Under the pieces are notes generated by a model. It made no database searches and was not told where the DNA came from. It saw nothing but the letters and a program-made list of their open reading frames with translations. Source: Chondrinema litorale (lineage in GTDB: Bacteria > Bacteroidota > Bacteroidia > Cytophagales > Flammeovirgaceae). From it: a stretch of 64,000 nt of DNA. Position 1 is the stretch's first letter. Every line of letters begins with the position of its first letter. The stretch lies in the NCBI RefSeq assembly GCF_026250525.1, contig NZ_CP111043.1:930001-994000 (forward strand). The letters run 5' to 3'. Shown here piece after piece: positions 36,091-44,637 of the stretch. The translations under genes and the position numbers were made by a program.

Positions 36091-37284
36091 GTGGTGGACA
36101 CAAAAAATATAACTTCTTTAACAAAAAACAAAGATGTAATTGTTGTTGGTAATTTATCAGACAGCTATTTTGCTATTGATATTGCCGACTTTTTAGAACA
36201 GAAAACGGACTTTTCAGACCTGATTATGCTCAAAACATTTGCAAACTCAGAGTTCTGCCCAAGGTTTACAGCACACGACGAAGATGATTATTCTACAATA
36301 GGATCAACTTTGGCGGGTAAAACTGTAATTATAGTTTCTGTTCACAGAGGTCATGTTTCTAGAAACGAGTTGGCAATGCGTAATTTCATTATTGCCAGAG
36401 CGGCAAAAGATAATGATGCCAAAGAAGTGATTTTGGTTGAGCCAGAACTTTTCTATTCTGCACAAGACAGAGGACCTAAGAGAAGTCACGGTAAAACCAA
36501 CTTTGAAAGAGAGATGGCAGATTTATATAAATTTAACGGGCAACCGTTTACTGCCAGACTGTATGCTACCCTATTAAAGTCTTCTGGTATAGATATGGTT
36601 GTAACAGTGCATAATCACAGTGTTGCTACCCACCACGAGTACACTGAAATTTTTGGTGAAAATAATTTCGTAAACCTTTTCCCAGACAGTTTATTCAATT
36701 ATTACATTCATAATTCTGGTATTGTAGACCCAGCAAACACAGTGCTTATTGCACCAGATAAAGGTGCTGTAGACTTTGTAAGTAGCGTTGCCAGGGCTAA
36801 TGGCACAAACCTGCCAATTGTGATTATGGATAAAATTAGAACTGGTGAGCGTAAAGTACATATGACAGTCGCACAGCATTCTCAATATCCTCTTTCATTT
36901 ATTAAAGATAGAGATATTGTGGTGTTAGATGATATGGTAAGAACAGGAGGAACTATCGTTGCTTGCTGCAAATTACTTAGAGAGTACAATCCAAGAAAGG
37001 TAATCTTTATGACCACCCACTTTCATAGTTCAGAAGAAACTAAAGTGAACCTTGCTACCCCTGCTATTGATGAAATTATTACGACCAGTACTTTACCTTC
37101 TATCTTGAACAGAGATAATCAGGGAAGATTGAGAAAGAAAATGGCAGTTTTAAAAATTAATAAGTGGATTGCTTCATATCTAAATGAAAGATTAAATATG
37201 AATGTAAATATTGAACCGCCATTATACGTGGAAAATATGTCTGATAAAAACCCTCGTTCATCTGAAAGAGATAAAAAATCATAA
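36091..37284 (+). CDS. Divergent PRPP-synthetase-like protein
   Basis: A 397-residue protein of the ribose-phosphate diphosphokinase/phosphoribosyltransferase type I fold. It has the PRPP-binding loop VVLDDMVRTGGTI (277-289), the preceding KGAVDFVSSVARANG, a flexible-loop-like MDKIRTGERKVHM (246-258) where PRPP synthetase has a KRR segment, and an N-terminal region with EFCPRF. The usual metal-site HADQ is replaced by HNHSVATHH (174-182). It is about 85 residues longer than the housekeeping enzyme. It may make PRPP or a related compound, or be regulatory. Start: no ATG; GTG at 36091 or 36094. It follows DUF1835 by 75 bases, in the same direction. Confidence 0.85.
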   Translation: MVDTKNITSLTKNKDVIVVGNLSDSYFAIDIADFLEQKTDFSDLIMLKTFANSEFCPRFTAHDEDDYSTIGSTLAGKTVIIVSVHRGHVSRNELAMRNFIIARAAKDNDAKEVILVEPELFYSAQDRGPKRSHGKTNFEREMADLYKFNGQPFTARLYATLLKSSGIDMVVTVHNHSVATHHEYTEIFGENNFVNLFPDSLFNYYIHNSGIVDPANTVLIAPDKGAVDFVSSVARANGTNLPIVIMDKIRTGERKVHMTVAQHSQYPLSFIKDRDIVVLDDMVRTGGTIVACCKLLREYNPRKVIFMTTHFHSSEETKVNLATPAIDEIITTSTLPSILNRDNQGRLRKKMAVLKINKWIASYLNERLNMNVNIEPPLYVENMSDKNPRSSERDKKS

Positions 37285-37315
37285 AAAGTAAATAGATGTT
37301 GCTATGGGTTATTTG

Positions 37316-37969
37316 CTAAAACTTTAATCCTAGCAACACTTTATAGTTTACAAAAGCAAAATAGAAAAACCTCAGACTTAAGCCTATAAAAATTACTCCC
37401 AATACCTTATTCATTATTTGTAAAGTATTATTTGTTAAAACCTTGGCGATGCGATGTGCCAAGTAAGCTTTCACAATATCCGCAGAAACAACAGTACCCA
37501 ATAAGCCCACAAAAAACATTAAAAACTGCGTATCTGAGTAATCTTCTCTAGTCATTACAGTAGCTAGCACAGCAATCCACATAATTACTGTAAATGGATT
37601 TAAACCATTAATTGCCATTCCCTTTAGCACATAGCCTGTAATTCCCAGATTGATATTACTATTGGTTTCTTCCTTGTCTTTTAAGTTTTCTTCTTTGCCC
37701 ATATTAACTAGATAGCTATAACCCAGATAAAACATAATGGCACCTGCTATAATGCTAGAAACCGTCTGTACTTCAATGTTCTTTAATAGCTCAGACAAAC
37801 CAAAAAATATAGCGAATATAAAAAATGCATCTGTTAGAAGAATTCCTAAGGCAAAGCCCGCTGCACTCCTAAAACCTTTCATTATTCCCACTCTCAACAA
37901 ATAGAAAAATGAAGGGCCGATAATCATCATTAATACTAAGCCATATTTAATTCCTTCAAAAACCGGCAT
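37316..37969 (-). CDS. LysE-family translocator
   Basis: A 217-residue inner-membrane exporter with about six hydrophobic helices. The first reads IKYGLVLMMIIGPSFFYLLRVG, including the GP turn typical of LysE/RhtB proteins, and residues after it (GFRSAAGFALGILLTDAFFI) match the second helix. Members export basic amino acids or homoserine/threonine; the substrate here is not known. Its stop is 31 bases from the stop of the convergent PRPP-synthetase-like gene. Confidence 0.9.
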   Translation of the reverse strand: MPVFEGIKYGLVLMMIIGPSFFYLLRVGIMKGFRSAAGFALGILLTDAFFIFAIFFGLSELLKNIEVQTVSSIIAGAIMFYLGYSYLVNMGKEENLKDKEETNSNINLGITGYVLKGMAINGLNPFTVIMWIAVLATVMTREDYSDTQFLMFFVGLLGTVVSADIVKAYLAHRIAKVLTNNTLQIMNKVLGVIFIGLSLRFFYFAFVNYKVLLGLKF

Positions 37970-37980
37970 GTGTATTTCTT

Positions 37981-39144
37981 TTAAACTTCCATTTTTTTCA
38001 TAGAAGACTTTACAAATTTTTCAGAAAAGTAGTGAAGTAAACTCCATATCCACTTTCTGCTCCACTTCAAATGTGCATCAAAAACGACATGATACTCAAA
38101 ACAAGGTTCGCCTCCTCTAGATACTTTAAACTTAGATGCGCCGCTACTCATATTTAAAACAGCATTATTTTCTACTGCCAATTGTGTTAATTGCACATTC
38201 ATTAATCTGTACAAACCTTTTTCTTTTGGGGCAGATTGATCGTAACCGATAAATGGTGTTGTAATTACATTGTTTCTAGTAGCCACCGCCTGCACAGCTT
38301 TCACTTCAGCAGTTTCTTTATCTTTCAGCAAATAAAAATCTAAGACTTTACCTTTTAGTGCAATATCTAGATAATCTTCTGTATAATGTGGATTTAACGA
38401 AGAATATTTTTCTATATAGAGGTTTTTATAAAAGTGAATGGCCGCTGCTTTTTCTTCTTTAGTAAATGCAACAACTTTAATCCACTCCAAATCAGTTGTT
38501 TTTGCCCAAAGTTTAGAATCCATTACAAAAGGGCGCTTCTTCTTGTATTTTCCTAATTTTGGATCGAGCATGTAAAGCTGCCGACAAGCCAAAGTTTTAC
38601 CTTCTAGCACTTCTAATTCTTTTAGTAGTACTTTTTCTGTACGATCGTTTACAGACCTAAAAACCAATGCATGTTGAGGGAATTTTTCTTCTAACTTCTT
38701 TAAAAACTCAACTAGATTTAGCTCAGAAGTATCGGGGTATAAACTAGTAGAAAGAATGTAATTATTGATAAAAACAACCTTCTCCATTCCAGATAAATTT
38801 CCCAAAAACCGGAATATGGGAACCACAAATCTGGCGATTCTTTTTTGGTTGGCAGTGTATTTATCATTCTCTAAAACCTCTTCTTGTGCATAATCGAAAT
38901 ACTGAGAAAGAAACGAAACCAGATAGCAAGAAGACTTAGATTTTAGATTGCCAATTGTGAGTGGAAAAGCTTTGCCATTTACTATAGCCAGAGCCATTTC
39001 ATGTTCGGAATTAGAGATAAAATGCCTACTCCCCTTTTCTATAAAAGGCAAAATATAATTTTTTAAGCATGCTCCATTTTCTACCCTTTCCCACTCTACA
39101 CAGTTGATTTCATCTTTAAGATAAATCCCGATTTCGCTTTTCAT
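37981..39144 (-). CDS. GNAT/FemAB-like acyltransferase-fold protein
   Basis: From the ATG at 39144 the protein has 387 residues; ATGs at 39174 and 39171 are alternatives but add only a polar decapeptide. It has no signal peptide. The second half resembles the GNAT-like acyltransferase fold of the BioF2/Acetyltransf_6 group: AAAIHFYKNLYIEKYSSLNP, DFYLLKDKETAEVKAVQAVA and GLYRLMNVQLTQLAVENNAV, ending with LNMSSGASKFKVSRGGEP, the FK.SRG type seen in such proteins. Substrate and partners are unknown. The next minus-strand gene downstream is the LysE translocator, 11 bases away. Confidence 0.75.
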   Translation of the reverse strand: MKSEIGIYLKDEINCVEWERVENGACLKNYILPFIEKGSRHFISNSEHEMALAIVNGKAFPLTIGNLKSKSSCYLVSFLSQYFDYAQEEVLENDKYTANQKRIARFVVPIFRFLGNLSGMEKVVFINNYILSTSLYPDTSELNLVEFLKKLEEKFPQHALVFRSVNDRTEKVLLKELEVLEGKTLACRQLYMLDPKLGKYKKKRPFVMDSKLWAKTTDLEWIKVVAFTKEEKAAAIHFYKNLYIEKYSSLNPHYTEDYLDIALKGKVLDFYLLKDKETAEVKAVQAVATRNNVITTPFIGYDQSAPKEKGLYRLMNVQLTQLAVENNAVLNMSSGASKFKVSRGGEPCFEYHVVFDAHLKWSRKWIWSLLHYFSEKFVKSSMKKMEV

Positions 39145-39397
39145 AACTATAAAATTATGAGGATGGAGCATCATTAAAAAGTAGTAAAATCATCATAAAC
39201 AGAATGATAAAACCCCATTTACAAATCCTTAACTTCCAGCAAATTAAGCCTGTAAAAAGTGGTAAAAGATTATTAATTTGTTGATGTGGATATAATAGAG
39301 GTTTAAGTTGATGCAAGAAGCTACTCCATATCAACTTATTAGGAAGGAGAAAAGATGAGTAGCTTTGTTTGACGATAGAGTTTTCAAGTGATAATTA

Positions 39398-39886
39398 TCA
39401 ATTGATTGTTTTCAATTCGCTTAATATTTCGTCTGAAACCTGAATTGTTCTATTTTCAATTTCTTTAGTTAGCTGTTCTAGATTATTGAAGTCTGGATTA
39501 TCCACCAAAATACCTTCTAGAATTGAATATTTAGGCATCTCTTCCCTACCCTTATTCCACTTTGATGTTTTAAGTAATTCCCAGTATTTCTTCTGAACAT
39601 CAACAGTGCGACCTAAAAGCCATATTTCGAACCGCATATCTTGATGGTTTAGCACAAGACCAAGCTTCAATTTATACTTTTCTAAATATGCATTTGAAAA
39701 ATAAAAGTAGGTGTAGTCCATATAACCTTGTAAAATATTCCCTACTGAAAACTTGTCTGAGTGGTCTTTTTTAAAGACAGTTTTCAAGTTCATTACATAC
39801 TTTACAATTCCCGTATATGCCTTTTGGATGTTCCCTTCGTCTAATTGCTTTTTGTAAATCGAAACATATTTATTCAAATCTTCCAT
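39398..39886 (-). CDS. DUF7000-like small protein
   Basis: A 162-residue soluble protein. From memory the pattern MEDLNKYVSIYKKQLDEGNI, GYMDYTYFYFS, the basic-hydrophobic LKLGLVLNHQDMRFEIWLLGR and VQKKYWELLKTSKWN matches the family catalogued as DUF7000. Function unknown. It is the last gene of a five-gene minus-strand run beginning with gamma-glutamyltransferase, 51 bases after the nucleoside hydrolase. Confidence 0.8.
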   Translation of the reverse strand: MEDLNKYVSIYKKQLDEGNIQKAYTGIVKYVMNLKTVFKKDHSDKFSVGNILQGYMDYTYFYFSNAYLEKYKLKLGLVLNHQDMRFEIWLLGRTVDVQKKYWELLKTSKWNKGREEMPKYSILEGILVDNPDFNNLEQLTKEIENRTIQVSDEILSELKTIN

Positions 39887-39937
39887 TTCTGCTATTCTTT
39901 AATCCAATTGGCTTTTTAAGTTGTGTGCAAAGTATAT

Positions 39938-40885
39938 TTAAACACTCTTCGCATTTGTAAATGTCTTTATCAGGTAATCAAAGAAAAATGTTTTATCTAC
40001 CTGCTTGGCAACTTTAATTTTAAGCCCTGAACCTTTACTTTCTATGGTTCTGCCGGCACTTGGTCCAGTAGGTATAATATCTGTCTCTATTTCTTCTAAT
40101 GTAAAAGCTTCTGGAATTTCTAAATAACTCGTAGCAAGCGCATCCCACATATAATAAGTATAAGCATAAGCAGGTACCGTATCTAATGTAGTTGCCCAGA
40201 ATTGTGCTGCCAAATTAGCCCAAAAATGATCTGCATGCCTCGCCAATTCCTTTAAAAAATCAGTGGTTACAGCAACCTGATTTGTTACATCCAAAGGGAT
40301 AAAAACCATTGACAGATTATATTTTAATAGCTTATTTGCTGATACCGGATCCCAGAATATATTCCATTCGGCAGTGCCATCGTGGTTATAGGTTACCACA
40401 TTACCCGGCACATCAAAAGCTCCTGCCATCCAAACTACAGCCTCAATCTTATCGGCTAATGCAGGTTCTTCTTCTAAAGCCAATAACAGATTTGAACATG
40501 GCCCTGTAAGTAAGATTGTCACAGGCTCATCAGCTTCCTTTAGTTTATTTACAAAAAGGGTTTTACCATCTACAAAATGAGACTGATCTGCATCTGTATC
40601 AATAAGAATAAGAGAAGGAAATGCATTTAATATTTTCGGATTTGCTCTCCAATTTGCAGGAAATGCATTGATGCCGTAATGGTTTCCTAAACCAATTTCT
40701 ATATCTATTCTACCTGCTTTTATTAGGAGTTTCTGAGTGGTTTCTAAAGCATTTTCGATATAACAATCTGCTGGAGTAATACTTATCCCTTTTAAATCGA
40801 CATGCTGCATAGCCAAAACTAAGATCAAAGAAATAAAATCATCTGCATTACCATCGTGATCGAATATTACTGGAGTTTTTTTCAT
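39938..40885 (-). CDS. Nucleoside hydrolase
   Basis: A 315-residue IUNH-type enzyme that cleaves the N-glycosidic bond of ribonucleosides. The N-terminal calcium-binding Asp cluster is PVIFDHDGNADDFISLIL (D-x-D-x3-DD). The central strand TILLTGPCSNLLLALE and the AVVWMAGAFDVPGNV loop are typical, as is NIFWDPVSANKLL. Subgroup cannot be set: the fourth-motif residues that give IU, IAG or CU preference are not clear. The upstream gene is the ADP-ribosylglycohydrolase (106-base gap), and DUF7000-like follows, so it may act in ribose or base salvage. Confidence 0.92.
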   Translation of the reverse strand: MKKTPVIFDHDGNADDFISLILVLAMQHVDLKGISITPADCYIENALETTQKLLIKAGRIDIEIGLGNHYGINAFPANWRANPKILNAFPSLILIDTDADQSHFVDGKTLFVNKLKEADEPVTILLTGPCSNLLLALEEEPALADKIEAVVWMAGAFDVPGNVVTYNHDGTAEWNIFWDPVSANKLLKYNLSMVFIPLDVTNQVAVTTDFLKELARHADHFWANLAAQFWATTLDTVPAYAYTYYMWDALATSYLEIPEAFTLEEIETDIIPTGPSAGRTIESKGSGLKIKVAKQVDKTFFFDYLIKTFTNAKSV

Positions 40886-40991
40886 ACACTTAAATTATAA
40901 CCAACAAAACTTTAAAAGTAAATAAGCCAGTTTAATATCGAATAATCGGAACTAAAAGAATATTGACCAAAAAATATAATTATGGGTTATA

Positions 40992-41906
40992 TTAATTTCT
41001 GAAAATGCTCTTTTCAAAATCTTCTACAGCATTGCTCCATGTTTTGGAAATACTATAATCTTTTGCAGACATTATCGTAATGCCGCCAACAATGGCACAA
41101 ATGGTATCTCTATCACCTAAAATTGAAACCGCTTTCCATAAAGCTTCTTCATAGTTTGCGAGATTCCAAGCAGCACACCATATAGCAAATGGGACAGTAT
41201 CTGGTGCTGAAATTTTAATTCCATTGCCAAGTATAGCAGCTACAGACTCGATATTGTAACTATAAGCAACAGAAAGCGACTTGTTTATTTTGGATTTTGT
41301 ATCAGAGTCTGGCAACTCTTTTAAAACCTTCTTTATGAACTCTTCTGGACTTATTGATTTGCCTTCAACTCTAAATTGGGTGGCTAATGCAGTAGCAACG
41401 GCTACAGCTATTGCTCCGGTTATTCCTTCTAAGTGAGTATGTGTAACTTCGGCAGATTTTGCTGCCAAATCTTTTACTTTTTCTAGATCATCGAAAAAAT
41501 AGGCACCAATCGAACATACCCTCATAGAAGCTCCATTCCCTAGAGAACCCATTCCCTCAAATACACTTTGAGAAAGCACTTTCCAGTCTGCTCCTTCACC
41601 AATCTCTCTTAAAATTCTTCTGGCTGTCGCTCCATATCCTCTATTTACATCTTTATCGTGATTTAAAGAAAATTGAAGTGCTAAATCGTCTTGTATAATT
41701 GTTTGATGCTTCTCTAACTGCTCAAAAACAGCAATTGCCATAACTGTATCATCTGTAAACTCCCAAGATGTTTGAGGTATGGTTCTTTGCTCAATATGAT
41801 GAATCATTTCATTTCTATCGCCAAAGAAACTTTCACCAAAAGCATCGCCAATAGAAGTACCCCACAAAGCCCTTTTGGCTAATGCTAATCTTTGTGAATG
41901 GTTCAT
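40992..41906 (-). CDS. ADP-ribosylglycohydrolase family protein
   Basis: A 304-residue helical enzyme. The two-magnesium site is shown by GTSIGDAFGESFFGD (16-30) and FTDDTVMAIAV (50-60), and the C-terminal ILGDRDTICAIVGGI (near 262), where the usual GGDTDT appears as LGDRDT. Members remove ADP-ribose from arginine (DraG-type), or act on ADP-ribosylated DNA, small ADP-ribose compounds or related substrates. No ADP-ribosyltransferase lies in the window, so it is not paired like DraT/DraG. It lies 24 bases downstream of the HD-domain gene. Confidence 0.93.
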   Translation of the reverse strand: MNHSQRLALAKRALWGTSIGDAFGESFFGDRNEMIHHIEQRTIPQTSWEFTDDTVMAIAVFEQLEKHQTIIQDDLALQFSLNHDKDVNRGYGATARRILREIGEGADWKVLSQSVFEGMGSLGNGASMRVCSIGAYFFDDLEKVKDLAAKSAEVTHTHLEGITGAIAVAVATALATQFRVEGKSISPEEFIKKVLKELPDSDTKSKINKSLSVAYSYNIESVAAILGNGIKISAPDTVPFAIWCAAWNLANYEEALWKAVSILGDRDTICAIVGGITIMSAKDYSISKTWSNAVEDFEKSIFRN

Positions 41907-41930
41907 GTTAAGTTGTTTTATAGAGGTTGA

Positions 41931-42470
41931 TTACTTCACATAAACCCCATAATCTTCAATTTTTTTAGCTAGCCTCTCTGCGAGGGATTGGTGGAATTGA
42001 TTAAGCTCGGAGTGGATGAGGCGGGCTTCTTCTTGATAGACTTTAATCTTTCTATCTGGCCAATAAGCTGGCGGAGCTTGGAGGTTTACAATTCTGTCTG
42101 CCATTTTAACCATACCTGCTGCTTTACCAGCAGCTTTAATTCTTGCCAAACTATCTGGCATTCGTTCTGGCTTAGGTAAACTTTCATTTTTGGTAAGTAC
42201 AGCAACTCCAGTAGCTACTGCATCACCATATTTATCTTTTACCATTTGTGCTGTTACATCAGTATCTTCTACTGAATCGTGCAGTAAGGCACAAAGCATG
42301 CAAACATCAGGATTTACCCCATTACTATCGTAATGTAAAGCTGCCATAATCTCCATGCAAACATTGCTCAAATGCACCAGATACGGCAAATCTGTTCCCG
42401 GTACTTTTTGCTCTTTGTGTGCTTCAGCCACAAATAAGATAGTCTGTTGGTATAAATCCTGATTCCACAT
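41931..42470 (-). CDS. HD-domain alarmone hydrolase-like protein (MESH1/SpoT-HD type)
   Basis: A 179-residue single HD-domain protein. Its metal-binding pattern is that of the ppGpp hydrolase domain of SpoT and of MESH1-like enzymes: His33 (YLVHLSNV), His64-Asp65 with Glu68-Asp69 (HDSVEDT), and Asp125 in VKMADRIVNLQ. There is no synthetase, TGS or ACT domain. It may hydrolyse (p)ppGpp, or NADPH as animal MESH1 does. The gene lies between gamma-glutamyltransferase (15-base gap) and the ADP-ribosylglycohydrolase (24-base gap), so the three are co-transcribed. Confidence 0.9.
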   Translation of the reverse strand: MWNQDLYQQTILFVAEAHKEQKVPGTDLPYLVHLSNVCMEIMAALHYDSNGVNPDVCMLCALLHDSVEDTDVTAQMVKDKYGDAVATGVAVLTKNESLPKPERMPDSLARIKAAGKAAGMVKMADRIVNLQAPPAYWPDRKIKVYQEEARLIHSELNQFHQSLAERLAKKIEDYGVYVK

Positions 42471-42485
42471 GTTGTTTAATTTTTA

Positions 42486-44204
42486 TTAATAACCTAGCGC
42501 AGTAGCATCTCCTGTTCTGGTAACATCTGCTGCTCCTTCGAACGAACCATCTTCCTGCACCATAATCGCTTCAATTCTTCCAATTTGTTGAATTTCTCTA
42601 ATCTCATGCCCCATCAACTTCAATGTATCCAAAGTCAGACTGTCAATGCCTGCTTCTACAATTACTCGGTCTGGTAACCACTGCGAGTGCATTTTTTTAG
42701 CATCTACAGCTTCTTGCATGGTTAAATCATGTTCAATTGCATATAAGACCACTTGGTATACATTGGTAATAATGGTTGAACCTCCGGGAGTTCCAACTAC
42801 CATAAATAATTTACCATCTTTTTCTACAATGGTAGGTGTCATACTACTTAACATACGTTTTCCGGGTTGGATAGAGTTAGCCTCTGCACCTACTAAACCA
42901 AATTGGTTTGCTACTCCGGGTTTTACACTAAAGTCATCCATTTCATTATTTAAAAAGAAACCAGCTCCTTCTACCATTACTTTGCAACCATAATAGCTAT
43001 TAAGTGTAGTTGTGATAGAAACTGCATTACCTTGTTTATCTACAATTGAGAAATGAGTAGTTTCAAAACTTTCAATTGCTTCTACAGAACCCGCTTTTAC
43101 TTCTTGCGATGGTGTAGCAGTATCCATAGAAATAGTACTAAAACGCTCAGCCAAATAGTTTCTATCAATAAGCATTTCTACTGGTACATCGTAATAATCC
43201 ATATCACCTAAGTGCGTAGATCTATCTGCATACACTCTTCTTTGCAGCTCTGTCATTAGGTGAATACTTTTAGCCGAAAGCAAGCCCATTCCTTTAAAAT
43301 CGTAGCTTTCGCTACCAAGCATTAACTGAGCTAAAGCCACTCCACCACTCGAAGAAGGAGGCATAGAAATGATCTTATAATCGTCTTTGTAAGTTACTTC
43401 AATAGGATCTCTCCATTTAGCTTCGTAACTGGCGAGGTCTTCTTTCGAAATAATTCCCCCACCTTTTTTCATTTCTTTCTCAATCAAATCTGCTGTTTCA
43501 CCTTTGTAGAAACCATCTTTGCCATTATCTCTTATTCTTTCTAGTGTTAGTGCAAGGTCTTTATGGTAAATAGAATCTCCTTCTACATAGTCTTCGTCTT
43601 GGAGCAAATAGATTTCGTGCGTATTAATTTCTCTAAAAGATTTCTGAAAACGGTTTAGCAAACTAGCTTCGTATTCGGTAAGTATAAAGCCATTTTTCGC
43701 CAAATCAATAGAAGGTTGTATGAGTTTTTCGAAAGGCAAAGTACCTAATTTGTTAAAGGCTTCATCCATTCCGGCAACTGTTCCTGGTACACCAACAGCT
43801 AAATGTCCTTTTTTACTCAAGGTATCAATTACATTTTTATCGGCATCGAGATACATATCTTTATGGCCTTTACCCGGAGCTTTTTCTCTAAAATCGAGTG
43901 CACCAGTTTCGCCTTCGGCAGTACGATAAACCATAAAACCGCCTCCACCAATATTTCCGGCTTTAGGTAATACTACTGCTAATGCATATTGTACTGCAAT
44001 GGCAGCATCAAATGCGGTTCCTCCTTGTTTTAAAATATCCAATCCAACTTGAGAAGCTAATGGATGTGCTGTAACTACCATGCCATTACTACCGATTACT
44101 CCTTTAACTGGTTTGTCTTCCAGCACTGTCTGGTTTACAGATTCACTACAGCTTGCAACAAAAAAAACTACAGCCAGCAAAAGTGTATAAAAGTTTTTGA
44201 TCAT
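42486..44204 (-). CDS. ggt: Gamma-glutamyltransferase (lipoprotein)
   Basis: A 572-residue autoprocessing enzyme that removes or transfers the gamma-glutamyl group of glutathione. The N-terminus is a lipobox VASC (Cys19), so it is anchored in the periplasm or on the outer membrane. The large subunit has TAFDAAIAVQYALAVVLP and the Arg of LDFREKAPG. The small subunit begins at the predicted nucleophile Thr382 (ETTHFSIVD), followed by the SSM-type stretch (MLSSMTPTIV) and GGSTIITNVYQVV, which form the glutamyl pocket. Length is normal. It is the first gene of a five-gene co-directional run. Confidence 0.96.
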   Translation of the reverse strand: MIKNFYTLLLAVVFFVASCSESVNQTVLEDKPVKGVIGSNGMVVTAHPLASQVGLDILKQGGTAFDAAIAVQYALAVVLPKAGNIGGGGFMVYRTAEGETGALDFREKAPGKGHKDMYLDADKNVIDTLSKKGHLAVGVPGTVAGMDEAFNKLGTLPFEKLIQPSIDLAKNGFILTEYEASLLNRFQKSFREINTHEIYLLQDEDYVEGDSIYHKDLALTLERIRDNGKDGFYKGETADLIEKEMKKGGGIISKEDLASYEAKWRDPIEVTYKDDYKIISMPPSSSGGVALAQLMLGSESYDFKGMGLLSAKSIHLMTELQRRVYADRSTHLGDMDYYDVPVEMLIDRNYLAERFSTISMDTATPSQEVKAGSVEAIESFETTHFSIVDKQGNAVSITTTLNSYYGCKVMVEGAGFFLNNEMDDFSVKPGVANQFGLVGAEANSIQPGKRMLSSMTPTIVEKDGKLFMVVGTPGGSTIITNVYQVVLYAIEHDLTMQEAVDAKKMHSQWLPDRVIVEAGIDSLTLDTLKLMGHEIREIQQIGRIEAIMVQEDGSFEGAADVTRTGDATALGY

Positions 44205-44637
44205 TGTAAATTTAATTTTTAATTAAAGTGTTTATAAATCAATGGATGAATGTTTTCACAAAAGTCTGTGAGATATGGATAAATAAAAATAATTCTTTAA
44301 GCTCCTACTTTTGAAAAAAGATTGCTAGTAGCTAAATTATAAGTGCTGTAAATAGGAAGGTAGTAATTCATTTATTAAAATGAGAACCTAAATATACAAA
44401 TCACGTTCAAAAAATTGATTCCTCGCCAGCTTTAAGCCAGCTAATTTTTTAAAATAATACCAGTTAACCCTCAACTAATTTATACTGACCAGCATCATAT
44501 AATGCTATAATTTTCATCATAATGATTAGGCTGTATCTTATGTAACTTTCTATAATTAAACAGACTCTCAAAATTAAAGAGAGAAAAACTGGTAAATACG
44601 TCAAATATCTATTTTTTAACTGAAAATTATTTTAACG
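44205..44637. other. Divergent intergenic region between ggt and a universal stress gene
   Basis: This 433-base gap has small hairpins (AGCAT 44491-44495 with ATGCT 44502-44506, and a direct repeat GCCAGCT near 44425) but no gene and no promoter that I can support. Both flanking genes must be transcribed from it. Confidence 0.4.

Noticed and set aside
36091..37284. NARP1-type phage NAD-reconstitution or other anti-defence system
   Set aside because: The PRPP-synthetase-like protein alone is not enough; the expected nicotinamide-ADP-ribose transferase partner is not in the window, and there are no phage genes around it.
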